A stretch of 64,000 nucleotides of DNA. It comes from Enterobacter cloacae complex sp. ECNIH7 (GTDB lineage: Bacteria; Pseudomonadota; Gammaproteobacteria; Enterobacterales; Enterobacteriaceae). Each line of letters begins with the position of its first letter. Positions within the stretch are counted from its first letter, which is position 1. A program made the position numbers and the translations under genes. The DNA lies in assembly GCF_002208095.1 (NCBI RefSeq), contig NZ_CP017990.1:744001-808000 (forward strand). Reading direction: 5' to 3'. Positions 56,980 to 64,000 of the stretch are shown here, in pieces. The notes beneath the pieces were generated by a model that was given only the letters and a program-made list of their open reading frames with translations, made no database searches and had not been told where the DNA came from.

Positions 56980-57675
56980 TTACTGCCCGTAATAGGCCTT
57001 CGCGCCGTGCTTGCGCAGGTAATGCTTATCCAGCAGGGTTTGCTGCATATCCGGCAGCTGCGGCGCCAGCTGGCGACAGAAGATCCCCATATAGGCGACC
57101 TCTTCGAGCACGATGGCGTTATGCACCGCGTCTTCTGCGTTTTTACCCCAGGCAAACGGGCCGTGGGAGTGCACCAGCACGCCGGGCATCTGCGCCGCGT
57201 CGATCCCCTGTTTTTCGAGGGTTTCGACAATCACATTCCCCGTTTCCCACTCGTACTCACCGCCGATCTCCGCATCGGTCATCAGACGCGTGCAGGGAAT
57301 GGTACCGTAGAAGTAGTCCGCGTGGGTGGTGCCGGTCGCCGGGATGGACTGGCCCGCCTGCGCCCAGATGGTGGCGTGGCGCGAATGGGTATGCACGATG
57401 CCGCCGATGCTCGGGAATGAGCGGTACAGCAGGCGGTGAGTCGGCGTATCGGAGGACGGTTTTTTCTTACCTTCGACCACTTCGCCGGTCTCGAGGCTGA
57501 CAACGACCATATCGTCTGCGGCCATCACCGTGTAATCCACGCCGGAGGGCTTAATCACCAACACGCCTTTTTCGCGGTCAACGGCGCTGACGTTGCCCCA
57601 GGTCAGGGTGACCAGATTATGTTTCGGCAGCGCCAGGTTGGCTTCGAGCACCTGACGTTTGAGATCGTCTAACAT
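56980..57675 (-). CDS. araD: L-ribulose-5-phosphate 4-epimerase
   Basis: 231 residues from ATG 57675, as in E. coli; an 11-codon extension into the REP element is rejected. A class II aldolase fold with zinc ligands HTHSRHA near residue 95 and the C-terminal HSHGPFAWG segment. It converts L-ribulose 5-phosphate to D-xylulose 5-phosphate, the last step of arabinose breakdown. It is the last gene of araBAD, 47 bp from araA across a REP-like hairpin. Confidence 0.99.
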   Translation of the reverse strand: MLDDLKRQVLEANLALPKHNLVTLTWGNVSAVDREKGVLVIKPSGVDYTVMAADDMVVVSLETGEVVEGKKKPSSDTPTHRLLYRSFPSIGGIVHTHSRHATIWAQAGQSIPATGTTHADYFYGTIPCTRLMTDAEIGGEYEWETGNVIVETLEKQGIDAAQMPGVLVHSHGPFAWGKNAEDAVHNAIVLEEVAYMGIFCRQLAPQLPDMQQTLLDKHYLRKHGAKAYYGQ

Positions 57676-57686
57676 TGTTGTCTCCC

Positions 57687-57714
57687 TGCCCGGTGAGCGT
57701 AGCGTCACCGGGCA
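57687..57714. repeat. REP-like palindrome between araA and araD
   Basis: TGCCCGGTGA and TCACCGGGCA enclose an 8-base loop. A REP element sits at the same junction in E. coli, where it lowers araD expression relative to araA. Confidence 0.8.
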
Positions 57715-57722
57715 TTCCGTAC

Positions 57723-59225
57723 TTAGCGTTTTGAACCGTAATAGACTTCGTTCCAGCGCAGTGCGTCCTTGAAGGCGGGCAGGCGGGTATCGTTATCAAT
57801 CACGGTCAGCTCGATATCGTGCAGCTCGGCGAACTGACGCATGTCGTTCAGATCAAGGGCGTGGCTGAACACCGTGTGGTGCGCGCCGCCGGCCAGGATC
57901 CATGCCTCAGAGGCGGTTGGCAGATCAGGCTGCGCTTTCCACAGGGCGTTGGCGACCGGCAGTTTAGGCAGAGAGTGCGGCGTTTCAACCGCATCGACGC
58001 AGTTCACCAGCAGGCGGAAGCGATCGCCCAGGTCGATCAGGCTGGCGTTGATGGCCGGGCCCGTACGGGTGTTGAAGATCAGGCGCGCCGGATCGGCTTT
58101 ACCGCCGATGCCGAGGTATTGCACGTCGAGGATCGGTTTCTCTTCCACGGCGATCGTCGGGCACACTTCCAGCATGTGCGAGCCGAGCACCAGGTCGTTG
58201 CCGTTTTCGAAGTGATAGGTGTAGTCCTCCATAAAGGAGGTGCCGCCCTGCAGACCGGTCGACATCACCTTCATGATGCGAAGCAGAGCGGCAGTTTTCC
58301 AGTCGCCTTCGCCCGCAAAGCCGTAGCCCTGCTGCATCAGACGTTGTACCGCCAGACCCGGCAGCTGTTTCAGGCCGTGGAGGTCTTCAAAGGTCGTCGT
58401 AAAGGCGTGGAAGCCGCCCTGTTCCAGGAAGCGCTTCATGCCCAGCTCGATGCGCGCCGCGTCCAGCACGTTCTGACGCTTGTCGCCGTTGATTTGTGCC
58501 GCAGGCGTCAGGCGGTAGCTGCTTTCGTACTCGTCCACCAGCGCGCTCACGTCGCCGTCGCTGATTTCATTCACCACCTGCACCAGGTCGCCCACGGCCC
58601 AGGTATTTACGGAGAAGCCGAACTTGATCTGCGCGGCCACTTTGTCGCCGTCGGTGACCGCCACTTCACGCATGTTGTCGCCGAAACGCACCACTTTCAG
58701 ATGGCGGGTATCCTGTTTGGATACTGCCTGGCGCATCCAGGAGCCGATACGCTGTTGCGCTTTGCCATCCTGCCAGTGGCCGGTGACCACCGCGTGCTGC
58801 TGGCGCATACGCGCGCCGATGAAGCCGAACTCGCGGCCGCCGTGCGCGGTCTGGTTCAGGTTCATAAAGTCCATGTCGATGCTGTCCCACGGCAGGGAGG
58901 CGTTGAACTGGGTATGGAACTGCAGCAGCGGCTTGTTGAGGATAGACAGGCCGTTAATCCACATTTTAGCGGGTGAGAAGGTGTGCAGCCACACCACCAG
59001 ACCGGCGCATTTATCGTCGTAGTTGGCGTCGCGGCAGATGTGGGTAATTTCATCCGGCGTCGTGCCCAGCGGTTTCAGCACCAGTTTGCACGGCAGTTTA
59101 GCTTCCGCATTCAGCGCGTTAACGACGTGCTCCGCGTGTTTCGTCACCTGCTGCAGCGCTTCCGGTCCGTACAGATGCTGGCTGCCAATCACAAACCACA
59201 CTTCATAGTTATTAAAAATGGTCAT
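57723..59225 (-). CDS. araA: L-arabinose isomerase
   Basis: 500 residues from the second of two adjacent ATG codons ([20 protein letters not shown]), as in E. coli. Metal-binding and catalytic residues lie in [27 protein letters not shown] and GGAHHTVFS. It isomerises L-arabinose to L-ribulose. It lies ten bases after araB. Confidence 0.99.
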   Translation of the reverse strand: MTIFNNYEVWFVIGSQHLYGPEALQQVTKHAEHVVNALNAEAKLPCKLVLKPLGTTPDEITHICRDANYDDKCAGLVVWLHTFSPAKMWINGLSILNKPLLQFHTQFNASLPWDSIDMDFMNLNQTAHGGREFGFIGARMRQQHAVVTGHWQDGKAQQRIGSWMRQAVSKQDTRHLKVVRFGDNMREVAVTDGDKVAAQIKFGFSVNTWAVGDLVQVVNEISDGDVSALVDEYESSYRLTPAAQINGDKRQNVLDAARIELGMKRFLEQGGFHAFTTTFEDLHGLKQLPGLAVQRLMQQGYGFAGEGDWKTAALLRIMKVMSTGLQGGTSFMEDYTYHFENGNDLVLGSHMLEVCPTIAVEEKPILDVQYLGIGGKADPARLIFNTRTGPAINASLIDLGDRFRLLVNCVDAVETPHSLPKLPVANALWKAQPDLPTASEAWILAGGAHHTVFSHALDLNDMRQFAELHDIELTVIDNDTRLPAFKDALRWNEVYYGSKR

Positions 59226-59235
59226 CATCGTGTCC

Positions 59236-60945
59236 TTAATGGGTCAGGGTTGCCGTAGTGTCCGCGGTGCTTTTGGCCGGGGCGGCGACAGGGAGATAGT
59301 GAAGTTCGGCGCTTTTTGCCCATTGCTGGTAGCGCTGATAAAGCTGTTCAAAGCGCTGTGCCTGTTGGGTGCGCGGCTGGAGCGTGTTTTCGACGGCGCT
59401 CGCCATATGCTGCTGTGCGGTCGGGATGTCGGCATGGACGCCCGCGGCCACGGCGGCGAAAATCGCCGCGCCCAGCGCGCAGCACTGATCGGAGGCCACA
59501 ATCTGCAGCGGACGGTTCAGCACGTCGCAGCAGGCCTGCATGATCGCCGGGTTTTTACGGGCGATGCCGCCCAGCGCCATCACGTTGTTCACGTCGATGC
59601 CCTGCCCGGTGAAGCACTCCATAATGGCGCGGGCACCGAAGGCCGTTGCGGCAATCAGACCGCCGAACAGCGCGGGCGCGTCGGTCGCCAGGTTGAGATC
59701 CGCGATCACCCCTTTCAGGCGCTGGTTGGCAAACGGCGTGCGGCGGCCGTTAAACCAGTCCAGCACCACCGGGAGGTGATCGAGAGACGGATTTTTGGCC
59801 CAGGCGTCGGTAAGCTGCGGCAGAAGCTGCTTTTTGCTGTCGGCTATCTGGGTTTTCAGTTCAGGATGCGCCGCCGCCAGCCGATCCAGCGGCCAGCCCA
59901 GCACGCGGCCAAACCAGGCGTAGATATCGCCAAACGCGGACTGACCGGCTTCCAGACCGATAAAGTCCGGCACCACGCTGCCGTCAACCTGGCCGCAGAT
60001 GCCTTTCACCGCGCGGTCGCCGACGGTGGCTTTATCCGCCGTCAGGATGTCGCAGGTGGAGGTGCCGATAACTTTCACCAGGGTGTTGGGCTGCGCGCCC
60101 GCACCCACGGCGCCCATATGGCAGTCGAAGGCGCCGCCGGAGATGGCCACGTTCTGCGGCAGGCCGAGGCGTGTCGCCCACTCTTCGCAGAGGGTGCCGA
60201 CCGGAATATCAGCGGTGAAGGTGTCGGTAAACAGCGGGTACGTCAGGCTCTTGTTGATGATCGGATCGAGCTCGTCGAAGAACGTGGCCGGAGGCAGACC
60301 GCCCCAGCTTTCGTGCCACAGGGATTTATGCCCGGCGCTGCAGCGGCCGCGGCGGATATCCTGCGGACGAGTGGTGCCGGAGAGCAGGGCAGGCACCCAG
60401 TCGCACAGCTCAACCCATGACGCCGCAGCCTGCGCAACGGCTGCGTCGGCACGGGTGACGTGAAGGATCTTGGCCCAGAACCATTCGCTGGAATAAATCC
60501 CGCCGATGTAGCGCGAGTAGTCTGTCTTGCCCGGCTGATGGCACAGTCGCGTAATGGCTTCAGCCTCTTCTACGGCGGTGTGGTCTTTCCACAGCACGAA
60601 CATGGCGTTCGGGTTGTCGGCAAACTCCGGGCGCAGCGCCAGCACGCGGCCTTCGGCATCAACAGGGGCCGGCGTGGAGCCGGTGCTGTCGACGCCGATT
60701 CCGACAATCTCAGCCCGCTGAGCGTCGGTCAGTTCAGCCAGGACGGTTTTGATCGCCGCTTCCATCGACTCGATATAGTCACGCGGGTGGTGACGGAACT
60801 GGTTGTTAGGCGCATCGCAGTAGCGCCCCTCTTGCCAGCGCGGGTACCACTCAACGCTGGTTGCTATCTCCTGGCCGGACGTACAGTCCACTGCCAGCGC
60901 GCGAACCGAATCGCTGCCAAAATCGAGGCCAATCGCAATTGCCAT
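59236..60945 (-). CDS. araB: L-ribulokinase
   Basis: 569 residues (566 in E. coli). An FGGY-family sugar kinase: N-terminal phosphate loop [13 protein letters not shown] and the C-terminal [12 protein letters not shown] signature. It phosphorylates L-ribulose with ATP. It is the first gene of araBAD. The additional residues are in the C-terminal tail ([13 protein letters not shown]). Confidence 0.98.
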   Translation of the reverse strand: MAIAIGLDFGSDSVRALAVDCTSGQEIATSVEWYPRWQEGRYCDAPNNQFRHHPRDYIESMEAAIKTVLAELTDAQRAEIVGIGVDSTGSTPAPVDAEGRVLALRPEFADNPNAMFVLWKDHTAVEEAEAITRLCHQPGKTDYSRYIGGIYSSEWFWAKILHVTRADAAVAQAAASWVELCDWVPALLSGTTRPQDIRRGRCSAGHKSLWHESWGGLPPATFFDELDPIINKSLTYPLFTDTFTADIPVGTLCEEWATRLGLPQNVAISGGAFDCHMGAVGAGAQPNTLVKVIGTSTCDILTADKATVGDRAVKGICGQVDGSVVPDFIGLEAGQSAFGDIYAWFGRVLGWPLDRLAAAHPELKTQIADSKKQLLPQLTDAWAKNPSLDHLPVVLDWFNGRRTPFANQRLKGVIADLNLATDAPALFGGLIAATAFGARAIMECFTGQGIDVNNVMALGGIARKNPAIMQACCDVLNRPLQIVASDQCCALGAAIFAAVAAGVHADIPTAQQHMASAVENTLQPRTQQAQRFEQLYQRYQQWAKSAELHYLPVAAPAKSTADTTATLTH

Positions 60946-61009
60946 GGTGTTGCTCCATCGAAAAAACAGGTATGGAAGAACATTAGAGACTGGGGAAAAA
61001 AGTCGTCAG

Positions 61010-61043
61010 GCAGGATCCGCTAATCTTATGGACTAAATTGCTG
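61010..61043. promoter_or_regulatory. araI1 and araI2 AraC sites at the araBAD promoter
   Basis: Read toward araB, CAGCAATTTAGTCCATA (61027-61043) is I1 and AGATTAGCGGATCCTGC (61010-61026) is I2. I2 differs from the E. coli site by about one base. The two half-sites are directly adjacent. The promoter -10 is probably TAATGT (minus strand, 60981-60986). Confidence 0.88.
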
Positions 61044-61056
61044 TTACAACGGAAAG

Positions 61057-61118
61057 TGTGACGCCGTGCAAATATTCAATGTGGACATTTCTGCCGCACT
61101 TATAGACACTTTTGTTAC
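61057..61118. promoter_or_regulatory. CRP site and araO1 operator
   Basis: TGTGACGCCGTGCAAA (61057-61072) aligns with the E. coli ara CRP site; its right half is weak in both. The following segment, with TGTGGAC and TATAGACACTTTTGTTAC, matches O1 (about 61080-61118), where AraC controls its own promoter. The remainder of the 337-bp araB-araC gap (61119-61236) is diverged and shows no gene. Confidence 0.82.
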
Positions 61119-61236
61119 TGGTTATCTGCCTGCTCTGGCGGAGAAATCAGGGGGAAAGGCTGAAACATGGCGGACGTAAAAGCGGCGTGATGCTTTTTGG
61201 ATCTTTTCGCGGGCCATTTTAAAGCTGCTTTTAGTG

Positions 61237-61253
61237 ATATGGACAATTGGTTT
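61237..61253. promoter_or_regulatory. araO2 looping operator
   Basis: ATATGGACAATTGGTTT is identical to the E. coli araO2 core as I remember it. Its centre is 210 bp from the centre of I1, the spacing that lets an AraC dimer close the repression loop. Confidence 0.85.
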
Positions 61254-61282
61254 CCTTCAGGACCCTTGGGAGAACTGAATCT

Positions 61283-62128
61283 ATGGCCGAAACGCAAAAC
61301 GATCCCCTGCTGCCGGGATACTCGTTTAACGCGCACCTTGTGGCGGGACTGACCCCTATCGAGGCTGAGGGATACCTCGACTTTTACGTCGACCGACCGC
61401 TCGGCATGAAAGGGTATATCCTCAATCTGACCGTGCGAGGAGAAGGGATCATCAAGAACGGTGACCAGCAGTTTGTCTGCCGCCCCGGCGATATCCTGCT
61501 GTTCCCGCCGGGGGAAATCCACCACTATGGCCGTCATCCCGATGCCAAAGAGTGGTATCACCAGTGGGTCTATTTCCGTCCGCGCGCCTACTGGCAGGAG
61601 TGGCTTTCGTGGCCAGCTATTTTTGCGCACACCGGTTTTTATCGCCCGGATGAGGTTCATCTGGCGCAGTTTCGCGAGCTTTTTGCGCAGATTATCGAGG
61701 CGGGACAGGCCGGTGGTCGCTACGCCGAACTGCTGGCGATTAACCTGCTCGAACAGCTGCTGCTTCGCCGCATGGAGGCGATTAACGAGTCGCTTAACCC
61801 CCCGCTGGACAACCGCGTGCGCGACGCCTGCCAGTACATCAGCGACCACCTGGCCGATAGCCAGTTTGATATCGCCAGCGTTGCTCAGCACGTCTGCCTG
61901 TCGCCGTCGCGGCTGTCGCATCTTTTCCGCCAGCAGCTGGGCGTCAGCGTATTGAGCTGGCGCGAGGATCAGCGCATCAGCCAGGCGAAGCTGCTGCTCA
62001 GCACCACCCGGATGCCGATTGCCACCGTGGGGCGTAACGTGGGCTTTGAGGATCAGCTCTATTTCTCCCGGGTATTTAAAAAATGCACCGGTGCCAGCCC
62101 GAGCGAATTCCGCGCGGGATGTGAATAA
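61283..62128 (+). CDS. araC: Arabinose operon regulator AraC
   Basis: 281 residues from ATG 61283 ([20 protein letters not shown]), chosen by homology over a start 12 codons upstream. The N-terminal arm and cupin arabinose-binding/dimer domain is followed by a linker near residue 170 and two helix-turn-helix motifs. It ends at [10 protein letters not shown], about 11 residues before the E. coli C-terminus (292), outside the DNA-binding fold. It activates araBAD with arabinose and represses by looping without it. Confidence 0.98.
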   Translation: MAETQNDPLLPGYSFNAHLVAGLTPIEAEGYLDFYVDRPLGMKGYILNLTVRGEGIIKNGDQQFVCRPGDILLFPPGEIHHYGRHPDAKEWYHQWVYFRPRAYWQEWLSWPAIFAHTGFYRPDEVHLAQFRELFAQIIEAGQAGGRYAELLAINLLEQLLLRRMEAINESLNPPLDNRVRDACQYISDHLADSQFDIASVAQHVCLSPSRLSHLFRQQLGVSVLSWREDQRISQAKLLLSTTRMPIATVGRNVGFEDQLYFSRVFKKCTGASPSEFRAGCE

Positions 62129-62256
62129 ACGGTAAAAAAAGATAAACAAACAGGTGAATGCAGAAAGCAACCTGTAAACTATTCAGACAATTGTTGCCTT
62201 GACGCGGTGCGGGGCGCTAAGCAGAATCGCTGATTCGTTTTCTGACCGGAATAGTT

Positions 62257-63024
62257 ATGCAGGCATTGCTGGAACACTTTATTACCCAGTCCGTTATGTA
62301 CTCGCTCATCGCCGTGGCGCTGGTGGCGTTTCTGGAATCGCTGGCGCTGGTTGGGCTGATCCTGCCCGGCACCGTGATGATGGCAGGGCTTGGGGCGCTG
62401 ATTGGCAGCGGCGAGGTTAATTTCTGGCAGGCGTGGCTGGCCGGAATAATCGGCTGCCTGCTCGGCGACTGGATCTCCTTCTGGCTGGGCTGGCGCTTTA
62501 AGAAGCCGCTGCACCGCTGGTCGTTCATGAAAAAGAACAAAGCCCTGCTGGATAAAACCGAGCATGCGCTGCATCAGCACAGCATGTTTACCATCCTCGT
62601 CGGCCGCTTTGTCGGGCCAACGCGTCCGCTGGTGCCGATGGTGGCGGGAATGCTGGATCTGCCCGTCGCAAAATTCGTGGTGCCGAACATTATCGGCTGC
62701 GTCTTCTGGCCGCCGTTCTACTTCCTGCCGGGGATCCTCGCGGGCGCTGCCATCGATATTCCTGACGGCATGCAAAGCGGTGAGTTTAAGTGGCTGCTGC
62801 TGGGCACGGCTGTGCTGCTGTGGCTGGCGGCATGGCTCTGCTGGCGGCTGTGGCGCAGCGCGAAAGCCAGCGTCGATCGTCTGACGCGCTATCTCCCGCG
62901 CACTCGTCTTTTGTGGCTGGCCCCGCTGACGCTGGGTGTGGCCGTGGTAGCCCTGGTCGCGCTGATTCGCCACCCGCTGATGCCGGTGTACGGTGAGATT
63001 TTATTGAAAGTGGTGAGCCGTTAA
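62257..63024 (+). CDS. yabI: DedA-family membrane protein YabI
   Basis: 255 residues (254 in E. coli). A DedA/SNARE-associated (VTT) domain with family motifs FLESLALVGLILPGT near residue 24, GRFVGPTRPLVPMVAG near residue 120 and an N-terminal re-entrant segment. DedA proteins include undecaprenyl-phosphate and phospholipid flippases; the specific role of YabI is not established. It lies 128 bp after araC and converges on thiQ. Confidence 0.96.
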   Translation: MQALLEHFITQSVMYSLIAVALVAFLESLALVGLILPGTVMMAGLGALIGSGEVNFWQAWLAGIIGCLLGDWISFWLGWRFKKPLHRWSFMKKNKALLDKTEHALHQHSMFTILVGRFVGPTRPLVPMVAGMLDLPVAKFVVPNIIGCVFWPPFYFLPGILAGAAIDIPDGMQSGEFKWLLLGTAVLLWLAAWLCWRLWRSAKASVDRLTRYLPRTRLLWLAPLTLGVAVVALVALIRHPLMPVYGEILLKVVSR

Positions 63025-63033
63025 GGACTTTTT

Positions 63034-63054
63034 CCCTCTCCCTGTGGGAGAGGG
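63034..63054. terminator. Hairpin between yabI and thiQ
   Basis: CCCTCTCCC and GGGAGAGGG with a TGT loop, between convergent genes. It shares its arms with the palindrome after folA (42994-43019). A TTTTT tract precedes it; none follows. Confidence 0.7.
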
Positions 63055-63056
63055 CA

Positions 63057-63758
63057 TCAGACGGCACGAATGCCCAACAGTGAAGACGCCCCCGCTTTAC
63101 CGCTCAGCAGTTCTTCTGTTTTTCCATCCCACAAAATACGCCCTTCGGCAATCACTATCGATCGCGGGGCGATGCGGGCAGCATCCTCAATACTGTGTGA
63201 AACCATCAGCATCGTCAGCTGCTGGCGCTGACAAACGTCCTGCACCAGGGCGAGCATCTCCTGGCGCAGCGCGGGATCGAGCGCCGAGAACGGCTCATCC
63301 AGCAGCAGGATCGGCTGCTCGCGGACCAGACATCGCGCCAGCGCCACGCGCTGACGCTGGCCGCCGGAAAGCTCGCCCGGGAGCCTGTCGATGAACTCGT
63401 TGATCCCCATCTGGGCGGCAATGATCTCCAGCTTCTGACGCTGGGCATCGTTCAGCCTGAGTCCCGGATGCATTCCCAGCGCGATGTTTTGCCGCACCGT
63501 CAGGTGGGTAAACAGGTTGTTTTCCTGAAACAGCATTGAGACCGGACGTTTTGCGGGCGGCGTGTGGGTATGATCTTGATTGTTAATGGCGATCGCACCG
63601 CTTGCCGGCTGCAGAAAACCCGCAATCAGATTAAGCAGCGTGCTTTTTCCCGCGCCGCTTGGGCCAAGCACGGCGATCATCTCCCCCTGGCGCACGGAGA
63701 GCGTGAAGCGCATCGGCAGATGCTGGTAAAGCCAGGTTACATCAGTCAGTTTTAACAT
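63057..63758 (-). CDS. thiQ: Thiamine/TPP ABC transporter ATP-binding protein ThiQ
   Basis: 233 residues from ATG 63758 ([20 protein letters not shown]). Walker [10 protein letters not shown] near residue 33, ABC signature [13 protein letters not shown] near residue 129 and Walker [13 protein letters not shown] near residue 149. With ThiP and ThiB it imports thiamine and thiamine phosphates. Its start overlaps the 3' end of thiP by 17 bases. Confidence 0.98.
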   Translation of the reverse strand: MLKLTDVTWLYQHLPMRFTLSVRQGEMIAVLGPSGAGKSTLLNLIAGFLQPASGAIAINNQDHTHTPPAKRPVSMLFQENNLFTHLTVRQNIALGMHPGLRLNDAQRQKLEIIAAQMGINEFIDRLPGELSGGQRQRVALARCLVREQPILLLDEPFSALDPALRQEMLALVQDVCQRQQLTMLMVSHSIEDAARIAPRSIVIAEGRILWDGKTEELLSGKAGASSLLGIRAV

Positions 63759-64000
63759 CACGCCCCGGAAGTTTTTCGATAACGGTAAATAAGGCAAAGC
63801 ACAGCAGCAGCAGTAACAGCGCGGTGACCGCGCCGTCCTGGCTGCGGTAAGAGCCGATTTGCTGATAGAGCCAGTATGGCAGCGTGCGGAAATCGTCATT
63901 GCCAAAGAGAGCCACCACGCCAAAATCCCCAATCGACAATACGCAGGCAAACGCCAGCGCCTGCGCCAGCGGACGTTTCAGTGCGCGCAGTTCGACCACC
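63742..64000 (-). CDS. thiP: Thiamine ABC transporter permease ThiP, C-terminal part (gene runs off the right edge)
   Basis: The last 85 or so codons of ThiP are present, ending GRDVKTD. They include the end of a binding-protein-dependent permease domain ([23 protein letters not shown]) and a final membrane helix ([19 protein letters not shown]). Its stop lies inside thiQ, giving a 17-base overlap. The start is outside the window. Confidence 0.96.
   Translation of the reverse strand, partial: VVELRALKRPLAQALAFACVLSIGDFGVVALFGNDDFRTLPYWLYQQIGSYRSQDGAVTALLLLLLCFALFTVIEKLPGRDVKTD

Noticed and set aside
63057..63950. Longer form of ThiQ starting at 63950
   Set aside because: The extra 64 residues are read out of frame through thiP and contain no ABC domain. 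ATG 63758 matches the known ThiQ start.

Overview
The window reads as chromosomal DNA of an Enterobacteriaceae member close to Enterobacter (Enterobacter/Lelliottia/Klebsiella-like). Nearly every protein matches an E. coli K-12 counterpart in length and motifs, and the genes follow the E. coli 0-1.6 minute order. The exceptions are a mog-satP interval carrying an MFS transporter, loss of the rihC and cai/fix regions, and a giant inverse-autotransporter adhesin between ispH and dapB. The genus is inferred from gene order and moderately high GC; it was not tested by a database search.

Layout. 1-1437: start of arcA (minus), yjjY and the SPOUT methyltransferase lasT. 1571-6481: threonine operon with leader peptide, attenuator and thrABC. 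6489-9389: REP cluster, a His/Asp-rich DUF2502 (YaaX-like) periplasmic protein, yaaA, and an AGCS symporter (yaaJ). 9652-13290: talB, mog, an MFS transporter and satP. 13434-16787: heat-shock dnaKJ with a sigma-32 promoter. 16906-19360: nhaA-nhaR and rpsT. 19688-25430: ribF-ileS-lspA-fkpB-ispH.

25461-33861 is the accessory part: an AT-rich leader, a 2413-residue YeeJ/intimin-like adhesin (LysM, beta-barrel, about 17 Ig-like domains, lectin-like tip) and a probable gene remnant. 33862-39529: dapB and the arginine/pyrimidine-controlled carAB. 39668-42393: a small YgdI/YgdR-like lipoprotein and the glutathione-gated potassium efflux pair kefF-kefC, preceded by a striking dyad over the kefF ribosome-binding site. 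42508-49756: folA, then lptD-surA-pdxA-rsmA-apaG-apaH on the minus strand. 49996-56905: djlA, rluA-rapA and the SOS polymerase polB. 56980-62128: araBAD and araC with a conserved looping control region. 62257-64000: the DedA protein yabI, thiQ and the 3' end of thiP.

Most of the window is core metabolism (amino acid, nucleotide, cofactor and outer-membrane biogenesis). I see no tRNA, rRNA, insertion sequence, integrase or CRISPR array. The candidates for new biology are the adhesin locus (repeat mosaicism, exchanged tip, orphan flanking DNA) and several compact regulatory overlaps: the kefF dyad, the araD-polB terminator/SOS region, and the satP/MFS overlapping 3' ends.
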